From contig CAZHXN010000009.1 of NCBI GenBank assembly GCA_964536415.1, forward strand, positions 4,785-68,784: a DNA stretch of 64,000 bases, in the 5' to 3' direction. The translations under genes were made by a program, and so were the position numbers. The notes under the pieces were generated by a model. It ran no database searches, had not been told where the DNA came from, and saw only the letters and a program-made list of their open reading frames with translations. Below, one piece after another: positions 52,372-61,611 of the stretch. The DNA comes from Trichothermofontia sp964536415. GTDB lineage: Bacteria > Cyanobacteriota > Cyanobacteriia > B231. Position 1 is the first letter of the stretch. The number at the start of each line of letters is the position of its first letter.

Positions 52372-53913
52372 CTAGACCAGCAGGGCAGGATCGCGGTGTC
52401 GGGCAGGCGGAGGAGCCGCTGCCTGCGATCGATAAAACGCCACCATCTCCGGGATCACCTGGTTTAAGTTACCAGCCCCCAAGAACAACACCAGATCCCC
52501 AGCGGTCAAGGTTTGGCTGAGATAGGTTGTGACCGCTGGCAACGAAGGCTGATACACAACCTGCGGATGATGTGCCTGAACCAGTTGTGCAACCTGCTGT
52601 CCGGTAATTGCGCTCGAATTGACTTCACCCGCGCTGTAGATATCGGTAATAACCACCCGATCCGCATCGCCAAAGGCTTGGGCAAACTCCGTGAGGAAGG
52701 TTTGGGTGCGACTATAGCGATGAGGTTGGAAGACCGCGACGATCCGCTGGATCACTTCAGTCGCTGCTTCGTCAGGGGGGGATGCCCCATCAGCCGCCAA
52801 GGCACTGATCGGATTGCCAATCTGTAGGCGGGCAGCCGCCAAGGTTGCCCGTAGTTCGCTGGGATGGTGGGCGTAGTCATCAATGAAGGCAATCCCCGCC
52901 GCTGTCCCTCGGTGCTCAAAGCGGCGACGTGCGCCCGTAAACTCACCCAGAATTTGGGCGATCGTGGCAAACTCCAGCCCTAAATGAAGCCCTACCGCAA
53001 CGGCAGCTAGGGCGTTACTCAGATTATGGGACCCTAAGAGGCGAAGGGAGAGCATCCCCAAGACCTGCCCCCGTTCCCAGATACGGGCTTGGGTACCACT
53101 GGCCAGATAGTGAACCGCATCAGCAGTGTAGGTTGCACCGAGAGACGGGTCCAAGCTGTAGCTAATCGCGGGGGGACATTGGTGGCGAACGGTCGGGCAG
53201 TCAATACAGCCAATGACCATGCCACAGCGCTCGGCGAAGGTTTGGAACGTGGCAACCACCTGCGCTAAGGATTGGTAATGGTCTGGATGATCCAGTTCAA
53301 TATTGGTGATGATCCCGATCGCGGGGGCAAAGCGGGTCAACGAGCCATCGGACTCATCGGCTTCGGCCACCAAATAGGGTCCCTCACCCACACAGGCGTT
53401 GCCGCCCCAGGCATTCACCTCTCCCCCCACAATCACTGTTGGGTCGAGGTTAGCTCGCCAGAGGAGATAACCAATCAAGCTACTGGTGGTGGTTTTGCCG
53501 TGGGTCCCTGCAACCGCAATGCTCTGGTAGTCCTGCATCAAGGCGGCCAACAACTCCGAACGGTGGAAGATGGGACAGCCTAAGGCCACCGCTGCCTGGT
53601 ACTCAGCATTGGCAGCGGCGATCGCCGTGGAGCAGATAACCTGGGGCAAACGGGCCAAGGGCTGATCGCGATCAACGTCCGTTGGGTTGCTCGCCCCACA
53701 ACGAGCCAGTTGTTCCAGATAGGTGGCATCTTGTTGCCAAACCACCTGAACCCCTAACGCCTGCAAACGTTCCGTAATCGGGTTAAGCCGAATATCCGAA
53801 CCAGAAACCGGGAGCTTACGTTTTGCCAAGACGTAAGCAAGGGCTGACATGCCGATCCCACCAATACCGATAAAGTGGAATGGCTTGCCGCTGAAGTCAA
53901 TCGAATTCAGCAT
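52372..53913 (-). CDS. murC: UDP-N-acetylmuramate--L-alanine ligase
   Basis: 513 residues. Adds L-alanine to UDP-MurNAc. FHFIGIGGIGMSALAYVL at the UDP-sugar domain, AGTHGKTTTSSLIGYLL as the P-loop, EADESDGSL, TNIELDHPDHY and DDYAHHPSELRATL, all Mur ligase signatures. A Pro/Ala-rich loop (ALAADGASPPDEAATE) near residue 385 and the last 15 residues are unconserved. First gene of murC-murB-ybaB. Confidence 0.95.
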   Translation of the reverse strand: MLNSIDFSGKPFHFIGIGGIGMSALAYVLAKRKLPVSGSDIRLNPITERLQALGVQVVWQQDATYLEQLARCGASNPTDVDRDQPLARLPQVICSTAIAAANAEYQAAVALGCPIFHRSELLAALMQDYQSIAVAGTHGKTTTSSLIGYLLWRANLDPTVIVGGEVNAWGGNACVGEGPYLVAEADESDGSLTRFAPAIGIITNIELDHPDHYQSLAQVVATFQTFAERCGMVIGCIDCPTVRHQCPPAISYSLDPSLGATYTADAVHYLASGTQARIWERGQVLGMLSLRLLGSHNLSNALAAVAVGLHLGLEFATIAQILGEFTGARRRFEHRGTAAGIAFIDDYAHHPSELRATLAAARLQIGNPISALAADGASPPDEAATEVIQRIVAVFQPHRYSRTQTFLTEFAQAFGDADRVVITDIYSAGEVNSSAITGQQVAQLVQAHHPQVVYQPSLPAVTTYLSQTLTAGDLVLFLGAGNLNQVIPEMVAFYRSQAAAPPPARHRDPALLV

Positions 53914-54700
53914 CCTCGCTCCTTACACACCACACCAATAACACGCGATATCATACAGGAAATTTTTTTAACATGTGAACCTGTTTCGTTTTCGGAGGGA
54001 TGCCCTCCATCGCGAAGCCCGTTCAAACGTTAGCTGATCGCCAGTACGATCGCGAGTGAACTGCCCTGAAGTGTATCCTAGTCTTCAGAGATTTCCACAC
54101 CCCTGCGGCCACTTAACACTGATTTCATCCGCAACTGCTTGTCTCTGCACCTCTCCTGAGGCGCGATCCGGAGGTTTTCGGGGTGGATAGCTCCCCCTAG
54201 GCCGGAGGCAACGCTGGGGGCGCAACATCAGGGCCACTCAAGGACCACTCACCGAATCGGGCAAACCGAATCGGGCAAGTTGATAGTGCAACGACGGCGT
54301 ATGCTGTGGGGATGAGGGATGGACGATTTTAACCCCCTACCCCCCCATCACTGCTACTCCTATCTTGACTCAAATTTTTGATGCCGGTTGGGCCAGTTGA
54401 GGAAAGCGGTCTACCCGCGCCCCCATAGAGTGGCTAGGTATTAAGTAGCTAGGTGACGCTCGATCACCCCCTGGACAACGGTTAGGCATGAGCAGCCCTC
54501 CCCCTGCCAGCCCTAGGGTCCGCTGGTTATGGGGGGCAACAGAGTTTCCTCGCTCGAATCCCAAATCCGATCGCTGATCCCCTAGCGGTACGATTGCCAA
54601 GATCGGGAATTTTCTCTCAGAACCCCGCACCCCTTTGCGGTATGATCGGGGTCATTACCAGGCTTAATCAAACTGATTGAATTTTAGAGGGTAAGACGCA
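53914..54700. other. Long intergenic region between murC and gap2, 787 bp
   Basis: Divergent promoters must lie here. A GC-rich part (about 54110-54240) contains several short inverted segments (ccggaggtt, ggccggaggc, gctccccc/gggggcg) suggestive of a structured RNA, but it fits no class I know. A 14-bp tandem repeat (ccgaatcgggcaa) lies at 54252-54279. An 86-codon minus-strand frame (54370-54630) is not protein-like. Confidence 0.35.
54641..54700 (+). promoter_or_regulatory. gap2 promoter region and ribosome site
   Basis: A consensus-like -10 TATGAT at 54641-54646 with no clear -35, and gagggtaag 5-12 bases before the GTG start. Consistent with a strongly expressed gene. Confidence 0.4.
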
Positions 54701-55717
54701 GTGGTTAGAGTCGCTATCAATGGGTTCGGACGCATCGGGCGTAACTTCTTGCGGTGCTGGTTGGGCCGCGAAAACTCCAATTTAGAGGTGGCTGCAATCA
54801 ACGACACTTCTGACCCTAGAACGAATGCTCACCTGTTGAAGTATGACTCGATGCTGGGGACCCTTGAAGGGGTTGATATTGCTGCTGATGACAATTCCAT
54901 CACCGTCAATGGCAAGACGATCAAGTGCGTTTCCGATCGCAACCCGGAGAACTTGCCGTGGCGAGATTGGAACATCGATCTGATTATCGAAGCAACGGGG
55001 GTCTTCGTCAGCAAAGAAGGGGCCTCGAAGCATATTAACGCTGGAGCGAAGAAGGTGTTGATTACGGCTCCCGGTAAGGGGGCTGATGTGGGGACCTTTG
55101 TGATGGGGGTTAACCACACTGATTATGAGCACGATCGCTACGATGTGATCAGCAATGCCAGTTGTACGACCAACTGCTTGGCTCCCGTCGTTAAAGTGCT
55201 GCATGAGCAATTTGGCATCATCAAGGGCATGATGACCACTACCCACAGCTACACGGGCGACCAACGTCTGCTGGATGCCAGCCACCGTGATGTGCGACGG
55301 GCACGGGCGGCAGCGCTGAACATTGTTCCTACCACGACAGGGGCGGCCAAGGCCGTTGCCTTGGTGCTGCCGGAGCTGAGCGGCAAGCTCAACGGGATCG
55401 CCCTACGGGTGCCTACCCCCAATGTGTCGGTAGTAGACTTTGTGGCCCAGGTGGAAAAGCCCACCTTTGCAGAACAGGTGAACGAAGTGCTGCAAGCGGC
55501 AGCCGAGGGTCCTCTCAAGGGTATTCTGGAGTATTGTGATTTGCCTTTGGTGTCGATCGACTATCGCGGCCATGATGCCTCGTCGATCGTCGATGCTAGC
55601 CTGACGATGGTAATGAGCGGCGATATGGTTAAGGTTGTCGCCTGGTATGATAACGAGTGGGGTTATAGCCAGCGGGTTGTCGATTTGGCTGAACTCGTAG
55701 CTTCCAAGTGGCGCTAG
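54701..55717 (+). CDS. gap2: Glyceraldehyde-3-phosphate dehydrogenase (Calvin-cycle type)
   Basis: 338 residues, GTG start. Reduces 1,3-bisphosphoglycerate with NADPH (or NADH). NGFGRIGRNFLR at 8-19, INDTSDPRTNAHLLKYDSMLG typical of Gap2/GapA rather than glycolytic Gap1, catalytic Cys155 in SNASCTTNCLAP, His182 in TTHSYTGDQ. The GapB-type CP12-like C-terminal extension is absent, so regulation would be through free CP12. A 25-bp perfect palindrome lies 134 bp downstream. Confidence 0.96.
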   Translation: MVRVAINGFGRIGRNFLRCWLGRENSNLEVAAINDTSDPRTNAHLLKYDSMLGTLEGVDIAADDNSITVNGKTIKCVSDRNPENLPWRDWNIDLIIEATGVFVSKEGASKHINAGAKKVLITAPGKGADVGTFVMGVNHTDYEHDRYDVISNASCTTNCLAPVVKVLHEQFGIIKGMMTTTHSYTGDQRLLDASHRDVRRARAAALNIVPTTTGAAKAVALVLPELSGKLNGIALRVPTPNVSVVDFVAQVEKPTFAEQVNEVLQAAAEGPLKGILEYCDLPLVSIDYRGHDASSIVDASLTMVMSGDMVKVVAWYDNEWGYSQRVVDLAELVASKWR

Positions 55718-55850
55718 TGCCCTGTCCCACTTAAGTCCGTCCAATCTTAAATTGCAGGAGTAAGTATGTTGGGTCTTGCAGGCTCGACACTAAACCTGCA
55801 ACCCGTGCTTTTAAGCATGAATAAGCTAGGTGGGTGCCATTCAATCAAAA

Positions 55851-55903
55851 GCCCTCACCCCCAGCCCCTCTCCCACCCTGGGAGAGGGGCTGGGGGTGAG
55901 GGC
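55851..55903. repeat. Dispersed palindromic repeat, copy 5: perfect 53-base hairpin
   Basis: Arms of 25 bases (55851-55875 and 55879-55903) are exact reverse complements with loop ccc. The core ctctccca/tgggagag and ccctcaccccc match the other repeat copies. Located between gap2 and tRNA-Leu; it would block or end transcription read through it. The rest of the 408-bp spacer holds no gene. Confidence 0.85.
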
Positions 55904-56125
55904 AGTTCGCCTGCGGAGACCCGGCGCGTTCAAGGCGCGATCGCTAGATCGATAGCAATTCAGTTGAACACGTTAATGAGCGCGGTCTACTTAACCTGCC
56001 CAGGTCATCGATAATTGTCAAGCAATAATTGTCAAGGCAATAGCCGGTGAAAAATTTTTCCGGAAGGTATTGACGTTCTTACCGTCTTCAGCCAGAATGG
56101 GGAATTACGGTACAACACCGTCTAT

Positions 56126-56210
56126 GCGGAACTGGCGGAATTGGTAGACGCGCTAGATTCAGGTTCTAGTGTCTGATAAGGACTTCCGGGTTCAAGTCCC
56201 GGGTTCCGCA
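56126..56210 (+). tRNA. trnL-CAG: tRNA-Leu (CAG)
   Basis: 85 bases including the discriminator A. Acceptor gcggaac/gttccgc, anticodon stem ctaga/tctag with loop ttcaggt (anticodon CAG, codon CUG), a long variable arm (tgtctgataaggactt) as in class II tRNAs, and T arm ccggg-ttcaagt-cccgg. CCA is not encoded. Confidence 0.95.
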
Positions 56211-56230
56211 TTTAAGCCAGAGAGACCTTC

Positions 56231-57028
56231 ATGTTAACCAGCCTGCAAAATCCGCTGGTCAAGCAACTACGCAAACTTCAGCACGCTAAAGAACGGCACC
56301 GCCAGCAACAGTTCTTGCTTGAGGGAACGCATCTACTGCAAGAAGCGCTGGCCGTGGGCTATCCCTTGCAAACCGTGTGCCATACCGATAGCTGGCAGGC
56401 CCGCTATCCTGCCCTGTGGCACCAGGTTACCCAGCAGGCCGTCCGGGTGGAGGTTGTGAGTCCAGAGGTGTTGGCGGCGATCGCGACGACGGTGCATCCG
56501 GATGGAGTCATTGCCGTTGCCCACCAGGGTCAGCGTCCGCTATCGGCCCCCGTTCACCCCCACTTGGGTCTCCTGGTGGATACGCTGCAAGATCCGGGTA
56601 ACCTGGGCACCTTAATTCGCGCGGGGGTGGCTGCTGGGGCCGAGGGACTCTGGCTCAGCCCGGATAGCGTTGATCCCTACCATCCCAAGGTCTTGCGGGC
56701 GTCGGCAGGGCAATGGTTCCGACTCCCGTTAACGGTCGTTACAGATTGGCGATCGGCGATCGGCGACTGGCAAGCCCAAGGGATTCAGGTCGTCGCGACC
56801 TGTCCGACCGCGTCGCTCACGTATTGGCAGGTCGATTGGCACTCCCCGACCCTGATTCTGTTGGGGAATGAGGGGGCCGGTTTGTCTGCGGATCTGCTGG
56901 CAATGGCCAATGTGCAGGTGCGGATTCCCCACTTTGGGCCAGTGGAGTCCTTGAATGTGGCGATCGCTGCGGCCCTGATGCTGTACGAAGTGCAGCGCCA
57001 ACGTCAGTTATCGGTCGATGGTGGATGA
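56231..57028 (+). CDS. TrmH/SpoU family RNA 2'-O-ribose methyltransferase
   Basis: 265 residues. N-terminal substrate domain NPLVKQLRKLQHAKERHRQQQFLLEGTHLL and a C-terminal SpoU knot: motif 1 LVDTLQDPGNLGTLIRAG, motif 2 LLGNEGAGLSADLL, motif 3 VRIPHFGPVESLNVAIAAALMLYE. Arg in LIRAG is the usual catalytic residue. Target nucleotide (23S rRNA or tRNA) cannot be told. It starts 20 bp after tRNA-Leu. Confidence 0.92.
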   Translation: MLTSLQNPLVKQLRKLQHAKERHRQQQFLLEGTHLLQEALAVGYPLQTVCHTDSWQARYPALWHQVTQQAVRVEVVSPEVLAAIATTVHPDGVIAVAHQGQRPLSAPVHPHLGLLVDTLQDPGNLGTLIRAGVAAGAEGLWLSPDSVDPYHPKVLRASAGQWFRLPLTVVTDWRSAIGDWQAQGIQVVATCPTASLTYWQVDWHSPTLILLGNEGAGLSADLLAMANVQVRIPHFGPVESLNVAIAAALMLYEVQRQRQLSVDGG

Positions 57029-57038
57029 TGGGTGGGGG

Positions 57039-57290
57039 TTAACCCAGTTGCTGTTGTAGGTGTTGTAGGTATTGATCAATATCGGCGATCGCCTGCTCTA
57101 GGTCCATTGGATTGAAGCCAATACCCGATTCTCGCTCTGGACGCCGGGGCGATCGTTCCGCCGCCGGGTAACGCACAGGGGATACCGGGGCCGGGGAGGG
57201 GGGAGCCGTCGTGTCGGCTCCTAACGCTTGCAGCGACTCCAGGAAAGCCCGATTGGCTTCCCGACGCAGGTCTCGTGATTGTTGATTCAT
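57039..57290 (-). CDS. Small conserved cyanobacterial protein, unknown function
   Basis: 83 residues from ATG 57290, after ggagacgct. A helical N-terminus (NQQSRDLRREANRAFLESLQAL), Pro-rich middle and a C-terminal DLEQAIADIDQYLQHLQQQ helix. I recognise the end pattern from cyanobacterial hypothetical proteins but know no role. An ATG at 57353 would give 104 residues. Confidence 0.6.
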   Translation of the reverse strand: MNQQSRDLRREANRAFLESLQALGADTTAPPSPAPVSPVRYPAAERSPRRPERESGIGFNPMDLEQAIADIDQYLQHLQQQLG

Positions 57291-57648
57291 AGCGTCTCCA
57301 AGCTGAAGGCCAGCACTCTGCACTCCCTTTCTACTGAGAATTCCCTCCGACAAGCGCGGAGATACCAGTAGTTTTATGTATTTCTTCCCTCTAAATGGAG
57401 GCTAAAGTGACCGGAAACCGGGGCATTGACTCATCAAATCTTCATGAAGGTCCGTGTAAGCATCCCTCCCCAGCAGACAGGAACCGTGGGGTGTAACGCA
57501 CAGCGGCGATAGGAGAGCAATCAGGGGCAATGGGAGACGGTCACACTCTGATTACATTCAGTGATACATTCAGAGAATTGGGCAAATGCCCGGTTAATGG
57601 CAAAATGCCTGGTGAAGAGTGCCCTGGTTATGTGTTCGGGAGGGGAGC
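57291..57648. other. Divergent spacer, about 358 bp
   Basis: Holds the promoters for the small protein and lpdA. I see imperfect hairpins (ccggaaaccgggg near 57410; gggcaaatgcccgg near 57579) but no recognised motif. Confidence 0.35.
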
Positions 57649-59097
57649 GTGAGTCAAGCCTTTGATTACGATCTGGTGATTTTAGGGGCCGGTGTGGGCG
57701 GTCATGGGGCCGCGTTACATGCGGTCAGCAAGGGTCTCAAGACGGCGATCGTCGAGGCAGCAGACATTGGGGGGACCTGTGTCAATCGGGGCTGTATCCC
57801 CTCGAAGGCTCTGTTGGCGGCAGCAGGGCGAGTCCGGGAACTGCGGAACCAGCATCACCTTCAGGCATTGGGTATTGCCGTGACTCAAGTTACCTACGAT
57901 CGCCAGGGCATCGCCGATCACGCCAACAATCTAGTGACCAAAATCCGGGGCGACATGGCGGGTTCCTTGAAACGGCTGGGGATTGACGTGATCCAAGGCT
58001 GGGGACGGCTGGCTGGTCCCCAAAAGGTCACCGTGACCACCGAGGCGGGGGACAAAACCGTAACGGCCCGCGATGTGATTTTGGCACCAGGGTCAGTGCC
58101 CTTTGTGCCCCCAGGGATTGAACTGGATGGTCGCACGGTGTTTACCAGTGACGACGGATTGAAGTTGGAAACCGTCCCCCCCTGGGTGGTGATTGTCGGC
58201 AGTGGCTACATTGGCCTGGAGTTTGCAGATATCTATTCCGCCCTGGGATCGGAAATCACGATGGTCGAGGCCCTCGATACCTTGATGCCGGGATTTGATC
58301 CCGATATCGCTACCCAGGCCCAACGGGTCCTTATTGGTCCCCGTGATATTGAAACCCATGTGGGCACTCTGGCCTATAAGGTGATACCGGGATCACCCGT
58401 TGTCGTTGAGTTGGCGGATGCTAAGACAAAGGAAATTATCGATGTCCTCGAAGTGGATGCCTGCTTGGTGGCCACTGGGCGGGTCCCGGCTACGAAGGAT
58501 CTGGGGTTGGAGCGCGTTGGGGTGGATCTCGATCGCCGGGGCTTTATCCCCGTAGACGATCGCATGGCCATCCTGGTGAACGGTCAGCCGGTCCCCCACC
58601 TGTGGGCGATCGGAGACGCAACGGGCAAAATGATGTTGGCCCATGCCGCTTCAGCCCAAGGCATCGTGGCGGTGGAAAATATGTGTGGCCACGATCGCAC
58701 GGTCAGCTATCAGAGCATCCCCGCTGCCACCTTTACCCATCCTGAAATTAGCTTTGTCGGGTTAACCGAACCCCAGGCCAAGGAAAAAGCGCAGGCGGAA
58801 GGCTTCCCGCTGGGGGTCACCCGCAGCTACTTCCGGGCCAACTCCAAGGCGATCGCCGAGGGTGAGACCGATGGTCTCGCAAAAATCATCTACCGCCAGG
58901 ATACAGGGGAACTCCTCGGTGCCCACATTTTTGGCCTCCATGCAGCGGATCTAATTCAGGAAGCCGCCAATGCGATCGCCCAACGCCAGTCGATTCGTGA
59001 ACTAGCGTACCTGGTCCATACCCATCCCACCCTCTCGGAGATTCTCGATGAAGCCTACAAGCGGGCACTACCCACGCTAACCGCGTCGTCGGCCTAA
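57649..59097 (+). CDS. lpdA: Dihydrolipoyl dehydrogenase
   Basis: 482 residues from GTG 57649, with ggaggggag before it. FAD enzyme that reoxidises lipoamide in 2-oxoacid dehydrogenases and glycine decarboxylase. FAD motif ILGAGVGGHGAA (11-22), redox disulfide Cys44/Cys49 in GGTCVNRGCIPSK, NAD motif VVIVGSGYIGLEFADIY, and C-terminal HTHPTLSEILDEA with the catalytic His. The upstream start (57619) adds ten residues and lacks similarity. Confidence 0.93.
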   Translation: MSQAFDYDLVILGAGVGGHGAALHAVSKGLKTAIVEAADIGGTCVNRGCIPSKALLAAAGRVRELRNQHHLQALGIAVTQVTYDRQGIADHANNLVTKIRGDMAGSLKRLGIDVIQGWGRLAGPQKVTVTTEAGDKTVTARDVILAPGSVPFVPPGIELDGRTVFTSDDGLKLETVPPWVVIVGSGYIGLEFADIYSALGSEITMVEALDTLMPGFDPDIATQAQRVLIGPRDIETHVGTLAYKVIPGSPVVVELADAKTKEIIDVLEVDACLVATGRVPATKDLGLERVGVDLDRRGFIPVDDRMAILVNGQPVPHLWAIGDATGKMMLAHAASAQGIVAVENMCGHDRTVSYQSIPAATFTHPEISFVGLTEPQAKEKAQAEGFPLGVTRSYFRANSKAIAEGETDGLAKIIYRQDTGELLGAHIFGLHAADLIQEAANAIAQRQSIRELAYLVHTHPTLSEILDEAYKRALPTLTASSA

Positions 59098-59105
59098 CGA
59101 GTGGG

Positions 59106-59777
59106 TCAACAATGGGGTTGGGGGAGCGAGAGTTCAAGGGCAACCCGCTTGTGAAGCAGTAACTGTTGCGGACGCCCCAGGGTGAGGACGTAGGCCAGGG
59201 GCAGGGGAGCCGACTTCAGTTGGTAGCCCAATTTGAAATAGAGCCGCTTTGCCGGTTGGTTATTGTCCAGAACGTGGAGATACAGATCGGCAAAACCCCA
59301 GTCACGAGCCACCTGTTCACAGGCTTTGAGCAAGTGTTGGGCAGCCCCCCGGCGGCGGTAGGGGGCACGAATGGCCAGATTGGAAAGATAAAGATAGGGT
59401 TTACTTTGGGGTTGCCAGAGAGAGGCGGTGCGGAGGGTCATCTCGATCGTGCCGACTAAGACCTCCTCAGTCGTTGCCAATTCCGCCTCCCCCCACTCCC
59501 GCACGGCTACCGCCACCAGACAGGTATAGTAGGGATTGCGCGAATAGAGACGGCTGCGCAGATCCTCATACATCCCCCAGCGTAATAGAGGATACAGCAA
59601 ACGCAACCAACCCGTCTGGGGATGGAAACTTTCCACCAGAATATCGGCCAACACGCTCACATCCCCCGGTTGAGCCGGTCGGGCAACGAAGTGCGCAGGA
59701 TGGTATGCGCCTGTGGCAAATTCTGGTTCACAGGAAGTGGAGGAAGCGTTCACAACGGCAGAAACAAGCGACTGCAT
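59106..59777 (-). CDS. GNAT family N-acetyltransferase
   Basis: 223 residues. Fold core from about 30: FVARPAQPGDVSVLADILVESF, then beta-4 LYLSNLAIRAPYRRRGAAQHLLKACEQVA, where RRRGAA is the acetyl-CoA pyrophosphate loop, and LHVLDNNQPAKRLYFKLGYQ. The substrate is unknown. A 25-residue unconserved N-terminus makes the start uncertain. Its end converges on lpdA with 8 bp between stops. Confidence 0.87.
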   Translation of the reverse strand: MQSLVSAVVNASSTSCEPEFATGAYHPAHFVARPAQPGDVSVLADILVESFHPQTGWLRLLYPLLRWGMYEDLRSRLYSRNPYYTCLVAVAVREWGEAELATTEEVLVGTIEMTLRTASLWQPQSKPYLYLSNLAIRAPYRRRGAAQHLLKACEQVARDWGFADLYLHVLDNNQPAKRLYFKLGYQLKSAPLPLAYVLTLGRPQQLLLHKRVALELSLPQPHC

Positions 59778-60087
59778 AAGATTCTAGACTGTCCGCTAGG
59801 GAAGATCGGTACTTTTGAGCCAAAATTTCTCAAATTGTCTGGTTGGCGCTGTCCCGATCCCAGATGCCGCCTTCCCCCTTATCCTTGAGCCACCCTTGAG
59901 CCGGTGTGATCAGCCCCATGCCCCACCCGATGTCTCCAAAGCCCATGCCAAACCACCCGATGTCTCCAAAGCCCATGCCAAAACTGATCACCAGGAACGG
60001 AATTAGGAAACCCCATCCTCGCTAAACTGGATTCCGGCTTGATCGGTATGCCGCATCACTCCCTAGAAAACCTTATCCAATTGCAGC
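59778..60087. repeat. Spacer with a 30-bp perfect tandem duplication (59923-59982)
   Basis: The unit ccacccgatgtctccaaagc plus ten bases occurs at 59923-59952 and exactly again at 59953-59982. The plus strand reads it as PPDVSKAHAK twice within a 63-codon frame that lacks a ribosome site, so it is probably non-coding. Lies between the divergent GNAT and malic enzyme genes. Confidence 0.75.
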
Positions 60088-61482
60088 ATGGTAGACCTAA
60101 CCCCCAACTCTAGTTTTAGCCTTACCCTTCGGATTGAACTGCCCAATCGGGCTGGAATGCTGGCCAGCGTCACCCAGGCGATTGCGCAAGCGGGGGGTAA
60201 CCTGGGCCAAATCGATCTCGTGGACCAAAATCGGCGGGTTTCGGTGCGGGATCTGTGTGTGGATGCCGCCAGTACCGAACATGCCGAGCAAATTGTCCAG
60301 GCTGTCTCGGCCCTAGACGAGATCAAGATCCTGACGATTTATGATCGCACGTTCAACCTGCACCGCCGGGGCAAGATTAGCGTGACCTGTAAGCTGCCGC
60401 TCAAAAACCAATCGGATTTAGCGATGGCCTATACGCCCGGGGTGGGGCGGATTTGCACGGCGATCGCCCAGGACCCGGAACAAGTCTACAAACTGACGAT
60501 TAAGCAAAATACGGTGGCGATCGTCACCGATGGCAGTGCGGTATTGGGGCTGGGAAACCTGGGACCGGAAGCGGCCCTGCCCGTGATGGAGGGGAAGGCC
60601 ATGCTGTTTAAGTCCTTTGCCGATATTGATGCCTTTCCCATTTGTTTGGCTACCCAGGATACGGAGGAAATTATCCGCACGGTGAAGGCGATCGCGCCAG
60701 TGTTTGGCGGTGTCAACCTGGAGGATATCAGTGCTCCCCGGTGTTTTGAGATTGAAGCTCGCCTGAAGCAGGAATTGAATATCCCTGTCTTCCATGATGA
60801 TCAACATGGGACCGCGATCGTTTCCCTGGCGGCGCTGTACAATGCCCTCAAACTGGTGAAAAAATCCCTCGCTTCGGTGCGGATTGTGATCAATGGGGCG
60901 GGGGCTGCCGGGATCGCGATCGCTCGCCTGTTGCAAAAGGCCGGAGCCACTGCCGTGTGGTTGTGCGACTCTCAAGGGTTGTTGACCCAGGATCGCGCCG
61001 ACCTCAATCCCCAAAAGCGAGAATTTGCCGTGAATGCACCCGCTGGAACCCTGGCCGATGCCCTCAAGGGGGCTGATGTGTTTCTGGGGGTGAGTGTACC
61101 AGGCGTCCTAACTGTGGAGAGGGTGCGATCGATGGCTCAGGACCCGATCGTCTTCGCGATGGCCAATCCCATTCCCGAAATTCAACCGGAGTTGGTGGAG
61201 TCGGAGGTGGCGGTGATGGCCACGGGGCGGAGTGATTACCCCAACCAGATTAACAACGTGCTGGCCTTTCCCGGTATTTTCCGGGGTGCCCTGGACTGTC
61301 GGGCCAAGGCCATTACCCCCAGTATGTTTCTGGAGGCTGCCGGGGCGATCGCCTCCCTGGTAACTGCCAGTGAACTCGATCGGGAATATATTATCCCCTC
61401 AGTGTTTGATGAGCGCGTCGTCGCGACCGTTGCCGCTGCCGTCCAACGGGCTGCCCGTGACGAGGGGGTTGCCCAGGCTTAA
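60088..61482 (+). CDS. NAD(P)-dependent malic enzyme with N-terminal ACT domain
   Basis: 464 residues. Oxidative decarboxylation of malate to pyruvate. N-terminal ACT-like domain (about 9-85, LRIELPNRAGMLASVTQAIAQAGG), then malic domain (LAMAYTPGVGRIC, VTDGSAVLGLGNLGP, KAMLFKSFADIDAFPI, VFHDDQHGTAIV with metal-binding Asp residues) and NAD domain (VINGAGAAGIAIARLL; AMANPIPEIQPE). The ACT domain suggests allosteric control by a small molecule. Cyanobacterial malic enzyme of this form is normal. Alone on its strand before the Omp85 gene. Confidence 0.93.
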   Translation: MVDLTPNSSFSLTLRIELPNRAGMLASVTQAIAQAGGNLGQIDLVDQNRRVSVRDLCVDAASTEHAEQIVQAVSALDEIKILTIYDRTFNLHRRGKISVTCKLPLKNQSDLAMAYTPGVGRICTAIAQDPEQVYKLTIKQNTVAIVTDGSAVLGLGNLGPEAALPVMEGKAMLFKSFADIDAFPICLATQDTEEIIRTVKAIAPVFGGVNLEDISAPRCFEIEARLKQELNIPVFHDDQHGTAIVSLAALYNALKLVKKSLASVRIVINGAGAAGIAIARLLQKAGATAVWLCDSQGLLTQDRADLNPQKREFAVNAPAGTLADALKGADVFLGVSVPGVLTVERVRSMAQDPIVFAMANPIPEIQPELVESEVAVMATGRSDYPNQINNVLAFPGIFRGALDCRAKAITPSMFLEAAGAIASLVTASELDREYIIPSVFDERVVATVAAAVQRAARDEGVAQA

Positions 61483-61611
61483 GGTTCGCCAGCAGTTGCG
61501 TCTAGTATGGGCCTGATAATTCACCCGGTGCCGGTGGGTTAAACCGGCAATTCTACCCCCAATCTGGCCTGCCGAGTGTTAGCCTAAAGGGCAGCGATGT
61601 GAGAAGACGAT

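Noticed and set aside
54370..54630. 86-codon minus-strand frame upstream of gap2
   Set aside because: No ribosome site, family or conserved pattern; lies in the presumed promoter region.
55766..56014. 82-codon frame after gap2
   Set aside because: Most of it is the perfect palindrome read as protein.
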